NCBI GenBank assembly: GCA_035472475.1
Contig: DATIPA010000132.1
Location: 1-10,100 of the forward strand
Source of the DNA: JAFAXD01 sp035472475
GTDB lineage: Bacteria; Pseudomonadota; Alphaproteobacteria; Rhizobiales; Xanthobacteraceae
DNA: 10,100 nucleotides
Reading direction: 5' to 3'
Shown here: in pieces, positions 1 to 6,814 of the stretch
Layout: the number at the start of each line of letters is the position of its first letter
Numbering within the stretch: position 1 is the stretch's first letter
Position numbers and translations under genes: made by a program
Notes under the pieces: generated by a model
Database searches by the model: none
Told to the model about the DNA's origin: nothing
Seen by the model: only the letters and a program-made list of their open reading frames with translations

Positions 1-685
1 GCGCCGGTGCCGACGATTGCTGCACCGGAAACTTCACCCACACCGTATCGCTGACGTAATCCTCGTACTCGACCTCGGCTTCCGCCAGCGCGGTCTTCTC
101 CACCACCGACCACATCACCGGCTTCGAGCCACGGTAGAGCGTACCGTTGGCCGCGAATTTCATGATCTCGCGCGCGATCTGCGCCTCGGCGGCGAACGAC
201 ATGGTGGTGTAGTAGTCGTCCCAATCGCCTTCGACGCCGAGCCGCATGAACTCGTCGCGCTGAAGCCCGATCCAGTGCTCGGCGAACGCGCGGCATTCGC
301 GCCGGAATTCGACGATCGGCACCGTATCCTTGTTCTTGCCGGCGGCCCGGTAATCCTCCTCGATCTTCCATTCGATCGGCAGGCCGTGGCAGTCCCAGCC
401 CGGCACGTAATTCGAATCGAATCCGAGCATCTGCTGGCTGCGCGTCACCACGGCCTTGAGGATCTTGTTGAGCGCATGTCCGATATGGATCGGTCCGTTG
501 GCGTAGGGCGGACCGTCATGCAGGATGAACTTCGGCCGCCCCCTGGCGGCGTCGCGCAAGCGCCGATAGAGGCCGAGCTCACGCCAGCGCGCCAACAGCT
601 CCGGCTCCCGCTGCGGCAGGCCGGCCCGCATCGGGAAATCGGTCTGCGGCAGGAACAAGCTCTTGCTGTAGTCGGTCTCGCTCAT
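1..685 (-). CDS. ileS: Isoleucyl-tRNA synthetase, N-terminal part (cut by window edge)
   Basis: This cytoplasmic class I aminoacyl-tRNA synthetase charges tRNA-Ile with isoleucine and edits mischarged valine. The minus strand reads from an ATG at 685-683 (MSETDYSKSLFLPQTDFPMR) for 228 complete codons to the window edge. Class I landmarks are present: HDGPPYANG at residues 56-64, the ATP-binding HIGH motif at 67-70, and GWDCHGLPIE at 96-105, followed by the start of the region leading into the CP1 editing domain. Family members are about 950-1000 residues, so roughly three quarters lies beyond base 1, including KMSKS, most of the editing domain and the anticodon-binding domain. No good Shine-Dalgarno precedes the ATG, but the SETDYSKSLFLP opening is the usual start in relatives. 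The gene is divergent from rlpA across an AT-rich spacer. Identification is certain. Confidence 0.97.
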   Translation of the reverse strand, partial: MSETDYSKSLFLPQTDFPMRAGLPQREPELLARWRELGLYRRLRDAARGRPKFILHDGPPYANGPIHIGHALNKILKAVVTRSQQMLGFDSNYVPGWDCHGLPIEWKIEEDYRAAGKNKDTVPIVEFRRECRAFAEHWIGLQRDEFMRLGVEGDWDDYYTTMSFAAEAQIAREIMKFAANGTLYRGSKPVMWSVVEKTALAEAEVEYEDYVSDTVWVKFPVQQSSAPA

Positions 686-890
686 GCCGCGCTGTGTAGC
701 AGGGGGCGCACCGGTCTGTAACCCTCCGCCAAAGTACGCGCTCGAAGGTCGGCGCGGCGGCCACGGACGAATCGCGCCGCGCGAATCGCTGGCCCGTCTG
801 GTTCCGCGCGTGCCGGCGTTCGCAGCCCTGATATGCGCAAGTTTGTTGCGGTCACGCCGAGCAGCGTGATCGATCCGCAAAGCGCCAACA

Positions 891-913
891 ACAAAATTTA
901 TAATAATAATTTT
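891..913. promoter_or_regulatory. AT-rich promoter/operator box between ileS and rlpA
   Basis: The stretch is nearly all A/T inside GC-rich surroundings. It contains a perfect TATAAT at 899-904 on the plus strand and an inverted repeat, AAAATT (893-898) with AATTTT (908-913) around a 9-base centre. The minus strand also offers TATTAT/TATAAA hexamers for ileS. No convincing -35 lies 16-18 bases upstream of the plus-strand TATAAT (876-881 reads CGCAAA). The box is therefore a good place for a promoter or a regulator site, but direction and sigma factor are not settled. Confidence 0.4.
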
Positions 914-1005
914 CCCGTAATGTTGCGACGCACAAAAGCCGCATTTGGCCGTTGATAGGCCCCCTGCGTCTTCGCTTCGCGATGCGCACTCCCCTCAACA
1001 ATCCG

Positions 1006-1010
1006 AAGGA
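1006..1010 (+). promoter_or_regulatory. Ribosome binding site of rlpA
   Basis: AAGGA lies 6 bases before the ATG at 1017 but only 3 bases before the ATG at 1014. This favours 1017 as the start, and it also argues against the longer frame opening at 945. Confidence 0.6.
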
Positions 1011-1016
1011 CTCATG

Positions 1017-1370
1017 ATGGCTTTGAAAAGCCGACGCATCTTGTTCGCTTTCTCGCTACTCACCTTTTCGACCTGCCTTGCGACCTCCGGTTTTTGTCAA
1101 TCCGGCATTGCCTCGGTCTACTCGGGCGAGCCCACCGCCAACGGCGAATATGCTCATGCCCACGATATGACGGCGGCTCACCGCAGCCTTCCGTTCGGTA
1201 CCCTCGTCAAGGTCACCAACAACGACACCGGCCGATCGGTCGTGGTCCGCATCAACGATCGCGGGCCGTTCGTGCGCGGACGCGTCATCGATCTCACGCC
1301 GGCGGCGGCCTATGCGATCGGGTCCTCGGGCCTCGCCCCGGTAACTATCGACGTGGTCGGTCACAGCTGA
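1017..1370 (+). CDS. rlpA: Short RlpA-like septal ring lytic transglycosylase / DPBB protein
   Basis: This is a predicted secreted 117-residue protein: a signal peptide plus a single double-psi beta-barrel domain. RlpA enzymes cleave peptidoglycan strands stripped of stem peptides, typically at the division septum. Residues 8-24 form a hydrophobic export signal after Lys4, Arg6 and Arg7. The mature part starts near QSGIASVYSG (28-37) and runs through TANGE, TAAHRSLPFGT, GRSVVVRINDRGPF and RVIDLTPAAA. As I recall, Glu, His and Asp in this layout are required in Pseudomonas RlpA; here they are E44, H55 and D81. Odd points: there is no C-terminal SPOR domain, and no good lipobox (Cys20 and Cys27 are poorly placed), so it is probably periplasmic rather than a lipoprotein. 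The start is set by the AAGGA site; an ATG at 1014 is the alternative. It is a single gene, convergent with ribF. The DPBB assignment is sure; actual glycan-cleaving activity is inferred. Confidence 0.9.
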   Translation: MALKSRRILFAFSLLTFSTCLATSGFCQSGIASVYSGEPTANGEYAHAHDMTAAHRSLPFGTLVKVTNNDTGRSVVVRINDRGPFVRGRVIDLTPAAAYAIGSSGLAPVTIDVVGHS

Positions 1371-1387
1371 CCAGCGATCACGTCGGC

Positions 1388-1423
1388 CGGCACGGCGCCG
1401 CTCGGGGGGGAGGCGCCGTGCCG
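1388..1423. terminator. Hairpin terminator between convergent rlpA and ribF
   Basis: A perfect 12-bp inverted repeat (1388-1399 with 1412-1423, arm CGGCACGGCGCC) encloses a 12-base loop that includes seven G residues. It lies 18 bases after the rlpA stop and 14 bases after the ribF stop, which fits a bidirectional terminator. Neither side has a T-run, so termination may be imperfect or Rho-assisted. Confidence 0.65.
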
Positions 1424-1436
1424 ATGTATGTGGGGG

Positions 1437-2432
1437 CTAGGGTTCGGCCAGCGGCGGAAATACATCGCCGGCCGCGGCCAGGATGGCCCGCGCCTCGCGC
1501 GCATCCTCATTCATGCGTTTGATCAGATCGGCGGCGCTGTCGAACTTCAATTCCGGCCGGATCCATCCGATGAAGGCGACGTCGATCGACTGGCCGTAGA
1601 GTTCGCCCGCGAAATCGAACAGAAACACCTCGAGCAGCACCGCGCCGTTGTCGAAGGTCGGACGGCGACCGAAGCTCGCGACCCCGCCGTAGCGGCGCCC
1701 GCCGACCGCCGTGCGCACCGCATAAATGCCGTGGCGCAATTGGCAACCGGCATCGAGCACCAGATTGGCGGTTGGAAACCCGAGCTCGCGCCCGCGTGCA
1801 TCGCCGTGGCGCACGGTTCCGGAGACGAACCAGGGATAGCCGAGGAGCAAAGCCGCATCGGCAACGTCGCCGGCCGCGAGCGCCGCGCGCACCGCGCCCG
1901 ATGAGAAGCGGCGCGCCGCGCCCTCCCCGAGCTGGACGCTCACCTCCGGGACGACTTCAACCGCAAAGCCGTCACGCGCACCTTGCGCGCGGAGAAATTC
2001 GGGCGTGCCCTGGCGCCTGTTGCCGAAATGAAAATCAAAACCGATCACAGCGCCCGAGATCGCAAGCTGCCGGCCCAGCACGCGCTCGACAAAGTCTTCC
2101 GCCGAAAGTTCCGCGAGTTCCTGGTCGAAGCGCAGGATGATGGCGCCGTCGAGTTCGGTCGCCGCCAGCAGCCGGATCTTGGCGCGTTCATCGCTCAGCC
2201 GGAACACCGGCTCGTCCGGCCGAAAGAATGCGCGTGGATGCGGCTCGAACGTCAACGCCGCGGCCGGCCGCCCAAGCGAGCGCGCGAGCCCGACAGCTTT
2301 CTCGATCACGATCCGATGCCCGCGATGCACACCTTCGAAATTGCCGATCGCGACCACCGCGCCGCGCAGCGGGCCTGGGTCATGGTGCAGACCATCGCGT
2401 ACAACCACGAACCGCTTTGGGCCGCCTTGCAT
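1437..2432 (-). CDS. ribF: Bifunctional riboflavin kinase / FAD synthetase
   Basis: This 331-residue cytoplasmic enzyme makes FMN from riboflavin and ATP, then FAD from FMN and ATP. The length is normal for the family. The N-terminal adenylyltransferase domain has the nucleotide-binding loop GNFEGVHRGH at 30-39, FEPHPRAFF at 62-70, GFDFHFG at 131-137 and the ISSTxxR-like motif as FSSGAVR at 176-182. The C-terminal kinase domain has the ELGFPTANL loop (PTAN, residues 220-223), GVASFGRRPTF at 250-260 and LLEVFLFDF at 266-274, which supplies the expected catalytic Glu268. Its ATG follows the upstream HAD stop codon after only 3 bases and in the same frame, so that TGA limits any longer start, and translational coupling is likely. 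No separate Shine-Dalgarno stands out. Identification is certain. Confidence 0.97.
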   Translation of the reverse strand: MQGGPKRFVVVRDGLHHDPGPLRGAVVAIGNFEGVHRGHRIVIEKAVGLARSLGRPAAALTFEPHPRAFFRPDEPVFRLSDERAKIRLLAATELDGAIILRFDQELAELSAEDFVERVLGRQLAISGAVIGFDFHFGNRRQGTPEFLRAQGARDGFAVEVVPEVSVQLGEGAARRFSSGAVRAALAAGDVADAALLLGYPWFVSGTVRHGDARGRELGFPTANLVLDAGCQLRHGIYAVRTAVGGRRYGGVASFGRRPTFDNGAVLLEVFLFDFAGELYGQSIDVAFIGWIRPELKFDSAADLIKRMNEDAREARAILAAAGDVFPPLAEP

Positions 2433-2435
2433 CGA

Positions 2436-3299
2436 TCACCATGCCAGCCGATGGGTGACGGCCGTGGCCGCAACGCCCGCCTTCTTGAAAATGCCGGCGA
2501 GCGCGGACGCATCCGGATTTTCGCTGTTGCCGAGTTCTTCGGAGTGAATGCCGCGCGTCACGAACAGGCAGTCGATGCCGAACGCACGCGCACCCTCGAG
2601 ATCGGTCCGGATCGAGTCGCCGATCGCCAGCACGCGATCGCGCTTGACCGCGCGCGCGAGCGCGGTCTCCGCCTTGGCGAGCGCCTCTTCATAGATCGGC
2701 GCATGCGGCTTGCCGGCATAGAGAACTTCGCCGCCGAGCGAGTGATAGATGTCGGCGAGCGCGCCGGCGCAGTAGAGCAGCTTGTGGCCGCGCTCGACCA
2801 CCAGGTCTGGATTGGCGCACAGCATGAACAGGTTGCGCGCGCGCATCGCGCTCAAGAGCTCGCGATAGTCGTCGGGCGTTTCGCCCTCGTCGTTGAACAG
2901 GCCGGTGCAGACCGTGAAATCGGCACGCTCGAGCGGTGCAAACTCGACCTCGAGCCCCTCGAAGATCGGCAGGTCCCGCTCGGGGCCGAGGTGATGGATT
3001 GCGCCGCGGCGCTCGGCGATGATGCCGCGGGTCACGTCGCCCGACGCAACGATGCCATCGTAGCTCGTGCGCGGCATGCCAAGACGGTCGAGCTGGCGCA
3101 ACACCACCTCGCCAGGCCGCGGGGCGTTAGTAATGAGAATCACCGCCCCACCCTTACGGCGAAACCGTCCGAGCGCGTCGGCGGCCTCGGGAAACACGGT
3201 GATGCTGTTGTGCACGACCCCCCAGACGTCACAGAAAACGACGTCGTAGCGGTCGGCGAGCTTCTCGAAGCGATCGGTAAAGTAGTGTGCGGAACTCAT
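2436..3299 (-). CDS. HAD-superfamily subfamily IIA hydrolase (TIGR01459-like)
   Basis: This 287-residue soluble protein has the NagD/PGP-like HAD-IIA architecture with a C2-type cap. Motif I is DVWGV at 24-28: the nucleophile Asp24 is present, but the position two residues on, usually the acid/base Asp, is Trp26. Motif II is LITNAPRP (Thr57), motif III is the Lys197 region (YAGKPHAPIYEEAL), and motif IV is GDSIRTDLEGA with Asp228 and Asp233. As I recall, the DVWGV form is typical of this alphaproteobacterial subfamily, so the Trp is probably a family trait and not a defect. The substrate is unknown. Immediate coupling to ribF suggests a link to flavin phosphates, but this is inference from position. 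The ATG at 3299-3297 gives the natural N-terminus (MSSAHYFTDRFEKLADRYD); no strong Shine-Dalgarno is seen. An 88-base gap separates it from the upstream EAL gene on the same strand, so co-transcription is possible. Confidence 0.9.
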   Translation of the reverse strand: MSSAHYFTDRFEKLADRYDVVFCDVWGVVHNSITVFPEAADALGRFRRKGGAVILITNAPRPGEVVLRQLDRLGMPRTSYDGIVASGDVTRGIIAERRGAIHHLGPERDLPIFEGLEVEFAPLERADFTVCTGLFNDEGETPDDYRELLSAMRARNLFMLCANPDLVVERGHKLLYCAGALADIYHSLGGEVLYAGKPHAPIYEEALAKAETALARAVKRDRVLAIGDSIRTDLEGARAFGIDCLFVTRGIHSEELGNSENPDASALAGIFKKAGVAATAVTHRLAW

Positions 3300-3387
3300 G
3301 ACCGCGTCAGGAACGCGAGCGCGGCGTCGCCGTCAAGCGACATCTCACAGCGAACCCCGCAAAGACGTGGATGCCCGCGACAAGCCG

Positions 3388-4686
3388 CTAGTGCGATACC
3401 CGGCTCGCGGCCGCAGGCAAGATGGCCGGATCGGCGCCGTCGACCGTGACATCCGAGCGCACCGGGCGGGGCGGCGAGAACAACCCGCCTTGCGCATAGC
3501 GAACGTCAAGATCGAGCAAGTCCATCACGGTCGCTTCGGCTTCGACCTTTTCGGCAATCATCTTGACGCCGACGCGTGCGAGTTCGCTTGCGAGGTCGGC
3601 CGGCCGGCCCGCGCCGCGCTGATCCAGCAGCAGCGCAACCGGCGCCTTGACATAGGCGCAGCTCCTTTCGGCAAGCTCGAGCGGATCGAGCCGCAGGTCG
3701 GTCACGTGATCGAGGCAGAAGCGGAACCCGAAGCTCGCCAGCGTCGACAGCGCTTCCTGCTCGCGCGCGCGCAGCGCGCGCCACGATGCCAGCGCAAACT
3801 CGAACACCAGCAGCGGCGCGAGCGCGCGGCTTGCCTCCATGAAATCCGCGATCCGCGCAAACGTCTCGCGTTCGCTCAGGGTCGGCCGCGCGAGATTGCA
3901 GAAGACCGCAATGTTCTCGTGACCGGAGTTGATGCGGCGCGCGACGCGCACGCACCGAAACGCCATCAACAAGTCAAGCTCGCCGGCCAATCCGGCGCCC
4001 TCCGCCGCTTCGAGAAAATCCGACGGCGCCGGCTGCGTGCTGCTCGCGACGCGCAAACGGGGAGTTGCCTCGTAACAAGCGACCTTGCGTTGCGGCAACG
4101 TCACAATCGGCTGCACATAGGTGTCGACGCCGCCCGACTGGATCGCCTGTCGGATGTGCGCAACCAGCGCGGCATTTGCTTCCGACGACACCGGACGATC
4201 GAACGCGCTGATGCCCGTCGCTCTGGCGCCGTCCGGGCCGGCCGCCGCGATCGCGGGCGCCGGTCGCGCGGACGCCGGTGCGGACGCAAGGATTTCTTCC
4301 GCTCCGCCGATCGCCCCCGTGAGTTGTCCGACCACCGTGCGGAGCTCGGCAACCTCGGCCGCCAGCGGCTGATGCCGCGCTGACAAATTCTGAATCCCCG
4401 CCTCGCTGCTGCCGGCGAGCGCGGCGAGCCGCTGTTCCTGCTGGCCGACCTGCCGGGCGAGATCGGCGATGCCACGCGACAGGTCGACGATCTGGCGCGC
4501 CGCCTCGCGACGCTCGCGCGCCCGCGTTGCCGCCAGATAGTAGAGGACGAGAACCGTAAAGGCCGCCAACGCCACCACCGCGCCTTCCGTCCGTGGCAGT
4601 CCAAGCGCGAGGACGGACGCGCTGCCAAGCGCGCCGGCAATCAACAACATGCCGACCGCAACGAACAGCTCGGTCAAACGAAACAT
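3388..4686 (-). CDS. Membrane-anchored degenerate EAL-domain protein
   Basis: This 432-residue protein has two N-terminal hydrophobic segments (about residues 5-29 and 36-53), a helical, probably coiled-coil stretch (about 58-130), an Ala/Pro-rich linker, and a C-terminal EAL-like domain (about 173-405). Active EAL domains hydrolyse cyclic di-GMP to pGpG. Numbering from the ATG at 4692, matches are YEAT for EAL (Glu208), VFCNLA (Asn266), FEFAL (Glu298), YVKAP (Lys349), IAEKVE (Glu381) and AQGGLF (Gln401). The DDFGxG loop instead reads LDHVTD (Asp328 kept, next Asp replaced by His329, FGxG lost), and the EAL leucine is Thr. The protein may therefore bind cyclic di-GMP or a partner without hydrolysing it. 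No GGDEF domain is present. The start at 4686 is preferred because GAGG lies 6 bases upstream; an ATG at 4692 directly abuts that site. Divergent from the GT39 gene. Confidence 0.85.
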   Translation of the reverse strand: MFRLTELFVAVGMLLIAGALGSASVLALGLPRTEGAVVALAAFTVLVLYYLAATRARERREAARQIVDLSRGIADLARQVGQQEQRLAALAGSSEAGIQNLSARHQPLAAEVAELRTVVGQLTGAIGGAEEILASAPASARPAPAIAAAGPDGARATGISAFDRPVSSEANAALVAHIRQAIQSGGVDTYVQPIVTLPQRKVACYEATPRLRVASSTQPAPSDFLEAAEGAGLAGELDLLMAFRCVRVARRINSGHENIAVFCNLARPTLSERETFARIADFMEASRALAPLLVFEFALASWRALRAREQEALSTLASFGFRFCLDHVTDLRLDPLELAERSCAYVKAPVALLLDQRGAGRPADLASELARVGVKMIAEKVEAEATVMDLLDLDVRYAQGGLFSPPRPVRSDVTVDGADPAILPAAASRVSH

Positions 4687-4692
4687 GGGCAT

Positions 4693-4696
4693 CCTC
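4693..4696 (-). promoter_or_regulatory. Ribosome binding site that sets the start of the EAL gene
   Basis: On the minus strand GAGG is followed by ATGCCCATG. The spacing is zero to the first ATG (4692) and six bases to the second (4686), so the second ATG is the more likely start. Confidence 0.5.
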
Positions 4697-4846
4697 GCGG
4701 GCGCCGGCCGGGGTCATCCGTCGCGCGTCGGCTACATCCGCGTTCATCATCAGTTTCACCGACTGCCGGGTCAATCCCTACCGTGCGGCGACGCATGAAA
4801 CCGCGCCGGACGGACCGGGCTTAGGCGCAACAAGATCGCTTGATTT

Positions 4847-4860
4847 CGATGCCCGCATCG
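4847..4860. repeat. Inverted repeat upstream of the GT39 gene
   Basis: CGATGC and GCATCG form perfect 6-bp arms around a CC centre, 45 bases before the preferred ATG at 4906 and inside the 219-base spacer between the divergent EAL and GT39 genes. It could be an operator, but could also be chance in GC-rich DNA. It overlaps the alternative GT39 start at 4849. Confidence 0.3.
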
Positions 4861-4905
4861 GTCAGGGACAACGCGTGCCTTGCGATATCCGGATTTGCAG
4901 GTTCC

Positions 4906-6423
4906 ATGCGCGCCCTCGACAACGTTGGCAGAACGTTTGAAGCCGCCCCACCGCTAGCGTGGATCGAAGCGAACCCGCGCGCTGCATTCGTGGCATTTTG
5001 CCTGGTGCACGCCGCGATCTGGACGCTGGTGCCGACCATCCTCTATCCCAATCTGCCGCTCGACCTGATCGAAGCCCGGACTTACGGCCCGCAATGGCAG
5101 CTCGGTTACGACAAGCTGCCGCCGATGCCGTGGTGGATGATCGAGGTGATGTATCGATTGATCGGCGCCGACTGGAGCTACTATCTGCTCTCCCAGATCG
5201 TCGTCATCGCCGCCTTCGCGATCGTGTGGCTCGCGGCATTGCCGCTGGTCGGCGCCGCCGGCGCGTTGGCGAGCGTCCTGATCGTCGATGGCTTGCACTA
5301 TTTCAACTTCACCGCCGCGAAATTCAACCATGACGTGGTTCAGTTGCCGTTCTGGGCGTTGGCCGGCTTTGCATTCCATCGCGCACTGCGCGAGGGCCGC
5401 CTCGCCTTCTGGGCGTTGCTCGGGGCCGCGCTCGGGCTCGCGTTTTGGGCCAAGTATTTCATCGTCATGCTGGCGGTCCCGATGGCCGCGTTCGTGTTGA
5501 TCGACCCGCTGGCACGCCGCGCGCTGCGCACGCCCGGACCCTACGTCGCAATCGCGGTCGGCGTGCTGGTCGCGCTGCCGCACTTGATCTGGCTCGTCGC
5601 CAACGACTTCCTTCCCCTCGCCTACGCGGAAGCGCGGCTTGCTCCGGCGCGCGGCGTGCTCGATCATCTGACGCGTCCGCTGATTTTTGTTGCTGGCCAG
5701 CTGTTCTGGCTCATCCCCTCGTTGTTGATCGCGCTGCCGTTGGTCTATCCGCGCAACCATCAGCCGACGCCACCGGCGGATCCGCGCGATCGCAAAATCA
5801 TGACCCTGATCGTGTTCGGACCGGCGCTCCTGCTGCTCGCCGCCGGCGTGGTGAGCGGGGATCGCCTGATCACCATGTGGGGTTATCCGTTCTGGCTGTT
5901 CCTCGGTCTTTGGCTGGTGATGCGCGCCCGCGCCCCGCTCGACCGGCCGCGGATCGCGCGCATCAGCGGCACGTGGGCGATCGTAACGCTCGCCTACGTG
6001 CTGGCGTTCGTCGTGGATTACGCAGTGCTTCCGTTCGTCGGGACTCGCTATTACCGGGCGTCGCTGTTTCCCGGCGATCGCCTCGCGGCCGAGATCTCCG
6101 ATCGCTTCCGGGCCGCGACCGGAACCCCGCTCAGCTATGTCATTTCGGACATGTGGCTGGGCGGCAATATTCATCAATACGGCGCCACCCACCCGCTCAC
6201 CGTCATCGACGGTAAGTTCACGCGCGCGCCCTGGATCGACGCCGGCAACGTTCGTGCCCAAGGAGCCGCCGTGGTGTGGACCGGGGACGACCGAACCAAC
6301 CTGCCCGAAGCCTACGCGGCGATTGCGGACGGCGCCCAGGTGCAGGCGCCCTTGGACCTGCCAATGCGGTGGGGCCGCGGGACGATCAAGGTCGGATGGG
6401 CAATCGTACCGCCAAGGCGCTGA
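4906..6423 (+). CDS. Glycosyltransferase family 39 (ArnT/PMT-like) membrane protein
   Basis: This 505-residue polytopic inner-membrane protein is of the GT-C fold. The family moves a sugar from a polyprenyl-phosphate donor to lipid A, lipid or protein at the periplasmic face; the substrates here are unknown. The first periplasmic loop carries the family signature PLDLIEARTYGPQWQLGYDKLPP, in parts: Asp53, Glu56, and YDKLPP at 68-73, the equivalent of the DE...PPL pattern. Next come AAKFNHDVVQLPFW (137-150), GLAFWAKYF (177-185) and about ten hydrophobic helices up to residue 375. A C-terminal soluble domain (about 380-505, YVISDMWLGGNIHQYGA) follows. Three starts are possible in frame: TTG 4840, ATG 4849 and ATG 4906. 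I prefer 4906, with CAGG 4 bases upstream and the N-terminus immediately preceding the first helix. It is a single gene, divergent from the EAL gene. Confidence 0.88.
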   Translation: MRALDNVGRTFEAAPPLAWIEANPRAAFVAFCLVHAAIWTLVPTILYPNLPLDLIEARTYGPQWQLGYDKLPPMPWWMIEVMYRLIGADWSYYLLSQIVVIAAFAIVWLAALPLVGAAGALASVLIVDGLHYFNFTAAKFNHDVVQLPFWALAGFAFHRALREGRLAFWALLGAALGLAFWAKYFIVMLAVPMAAFVLIDPLARRALRTPGPYVAIAVGVLVALPHLIWLVANDFLPLAYAEARLAPARGVLDHLTRPLIFVAGQLFWLIPSLLIALPLVYPRNHQPTPPADPRDRKIMTLIVFGPALLLLAAGVVSGDRLITMWGYPFWLFLGLWLVMRARAPLDRPRIARISGTWAIVTLAYVLAFVVDYAVLPFVGTRYYRASLFPGDRLAAEISDRFRAATGTPLSYVISDMWLGGNIHQYGATHPLTVIDGKFTRAPWIDAGNVRAQGAAVVWTGDDRTNLPEAYAAIADGAQVQAPLDLPMRWGRGTIKVGWAIVPPRR

Positions 6424-6454
6424 CGAACAGAGCTAGGCTGGGACTATTGCGGAT

Positions 6455-6629
6455 GTTAGCCGACGTTACGAGGCGCCGCCGCCAGACTGATTTTTGGACG
6501 TGCTTAGCTACTATGGTACCAGAAAAGAGGCGGAACCCATTGCCTATAGTCTTTTTCCCCCTCCCTGCGGGCTTCCGGCTCGCTGGACAATGGCTAGATA
6601 GGCACCCGTCTAACGGCGTTAGCCACGTT
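6455..6629 (+). repeat. Two near-identical 12-13 base copies in the spacer
   Basis: GTTAGCCGACGTT (6455-6467) recurs as GTTAGCCACGTT (6618-6629), differing by one inserted G. The second copy overlaps the right arm of the CTAAC/GTTAG palindrome. They may be paired regulator sites or a remnant of a duplicated segment. Confidence 0.3.
6567..6583 (+). terminator. Weak hairpin downstream of the GT39 gene
   Basis: GCGGGC (6567-6572) pairs with GCTCGC (6578-6583), with one G-U wobble, around a 5-base loop, 144 bases after the GT39 stop. The pyrimidine run lies before the hairpin on the plus strand, not after it, so this is at best a poor terminator. Confidence 0.2.
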
Positions 6630-6747
6630 GCAAAGCTCCCCGGGGGTAATTTGATCGCCAACACGCAGCCGCATTTCCAAACACCGCGAAAACCGCTAGT
6701 TTCGCCGACCATTGGGATGGTTCACAGGCAAAAGGATCCGTCTCTTT

Positions 6748-6766
6748 TTTGCGACGTATTTGCGAC
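6748..6766 (+). promoter_or_regulatory. 11-bp-phased direct repeat upstream of the membrane regulator
   Basis: TTTGCGAC occurs at 6748-6755 and again at 6759-6766, exactly 11 bp apart, so both copies face the same side of the helix. The pair ends 48 bases before the preferred GTG start at 6815. This spacing is typical of sites bound side by side by a winged-helix regulator dimer; autoregulation by the downstream protein is a guess. Confidence 0.4.
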
Positions 6767-6814
6767 CAGTAGTGCGTGTCGGCAGGCGCGGGATGCGCTC
6801 GTGGGGTTACCGTC

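Larger units (their letters stand above)
686..1016. other. Intergenic spacer between divergent ileS and rlpA
   Basis: This is 331 bases without a convincing gene. The ileS-proximal 200 bases are GC-rich. Bases 891-913 form an abrupt AT-rich island, and the rest leads to the rlpA ribosome binding site. Reading frames here (for example a TTG-started minus frame from 894 to 682) have non-coding codon use. No tRNA or riboswitch fold was recognised. The spacer should hold both divergent promoters. Confidence 0.7.
6424..6814. other. Lower-GC intergenic spacer between GT39 gene and membrane regulator
   Basis: This is 391 bases without a convincing gene. It is clearly richer in A/T than its neighbours and contains homopolymer runs (T5 at 6552-6556, T6 at 6745-6750). 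It also holds a 5-bp palindrome CTAAC/GTTAG at 6610-6622, ACCAT/ATGGT arms at 6708-6721, a hairpin at 6567-6583 and two separate repeat pairs listed below. Frames that cross it on both strands (a plus frame 6276-6818 and a minus frame 6712-6386) match no family I recognise and have no coding-like codon use. It probably holds the promoter of the downstream regulator; I could not fix a -35/-10 pair. Confidence 0.6.

Noticed and set aside
720..770. Possible tRNA-like fold in the ileS-rlpA spacer
   Set aside because: I could not build an acceptor stem with matching D, anticodon and T arms.
3326..3341. GTCGC/GCGAC 5-bp stem in the EAL-HAD gap
   Set aside because: The arms are too short and no T-run follows on the minus strand; chance is likely at this GC content.
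1983..3449. 488-codon plus-strand frame opposite ribF and the HAD gene
   Set aside because: The translation is rich in Arg, His and Asp as expected of an antisense shadow, and the opposite strand holds two clear conserved genes.
3760..3782. Alternating CG run in the EAL gene, possible Z-DNA former
   Set aside because: It encodes Ala/Arg-rich protein (WRALRARE) in a GC-rich genome, which explains the pattern without a special role.
3298..4383. 361-codon plus-strand frame opposite the EAL gene
   Set aside because: Arg/Gln/His-rich shadow frame with no recognisable domain; the EAL-like domain on the minus strand is clear.
4954..6261. 435-codon minus-strand frame opposite the GT39 gene
   Set aside because: Its highly charged, low-complexity translation mirrors the hydrophobic GT39 coding sequence; it is a shadow frame.
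6386..6712. 108-codon minus-strand frame in the GT39-regulator spacer
   Set aside because: It overlaps the end of the GT39 gene, has no ribosome binding site or recognisable motif, and its codon use is unlike the neighbouring genes.
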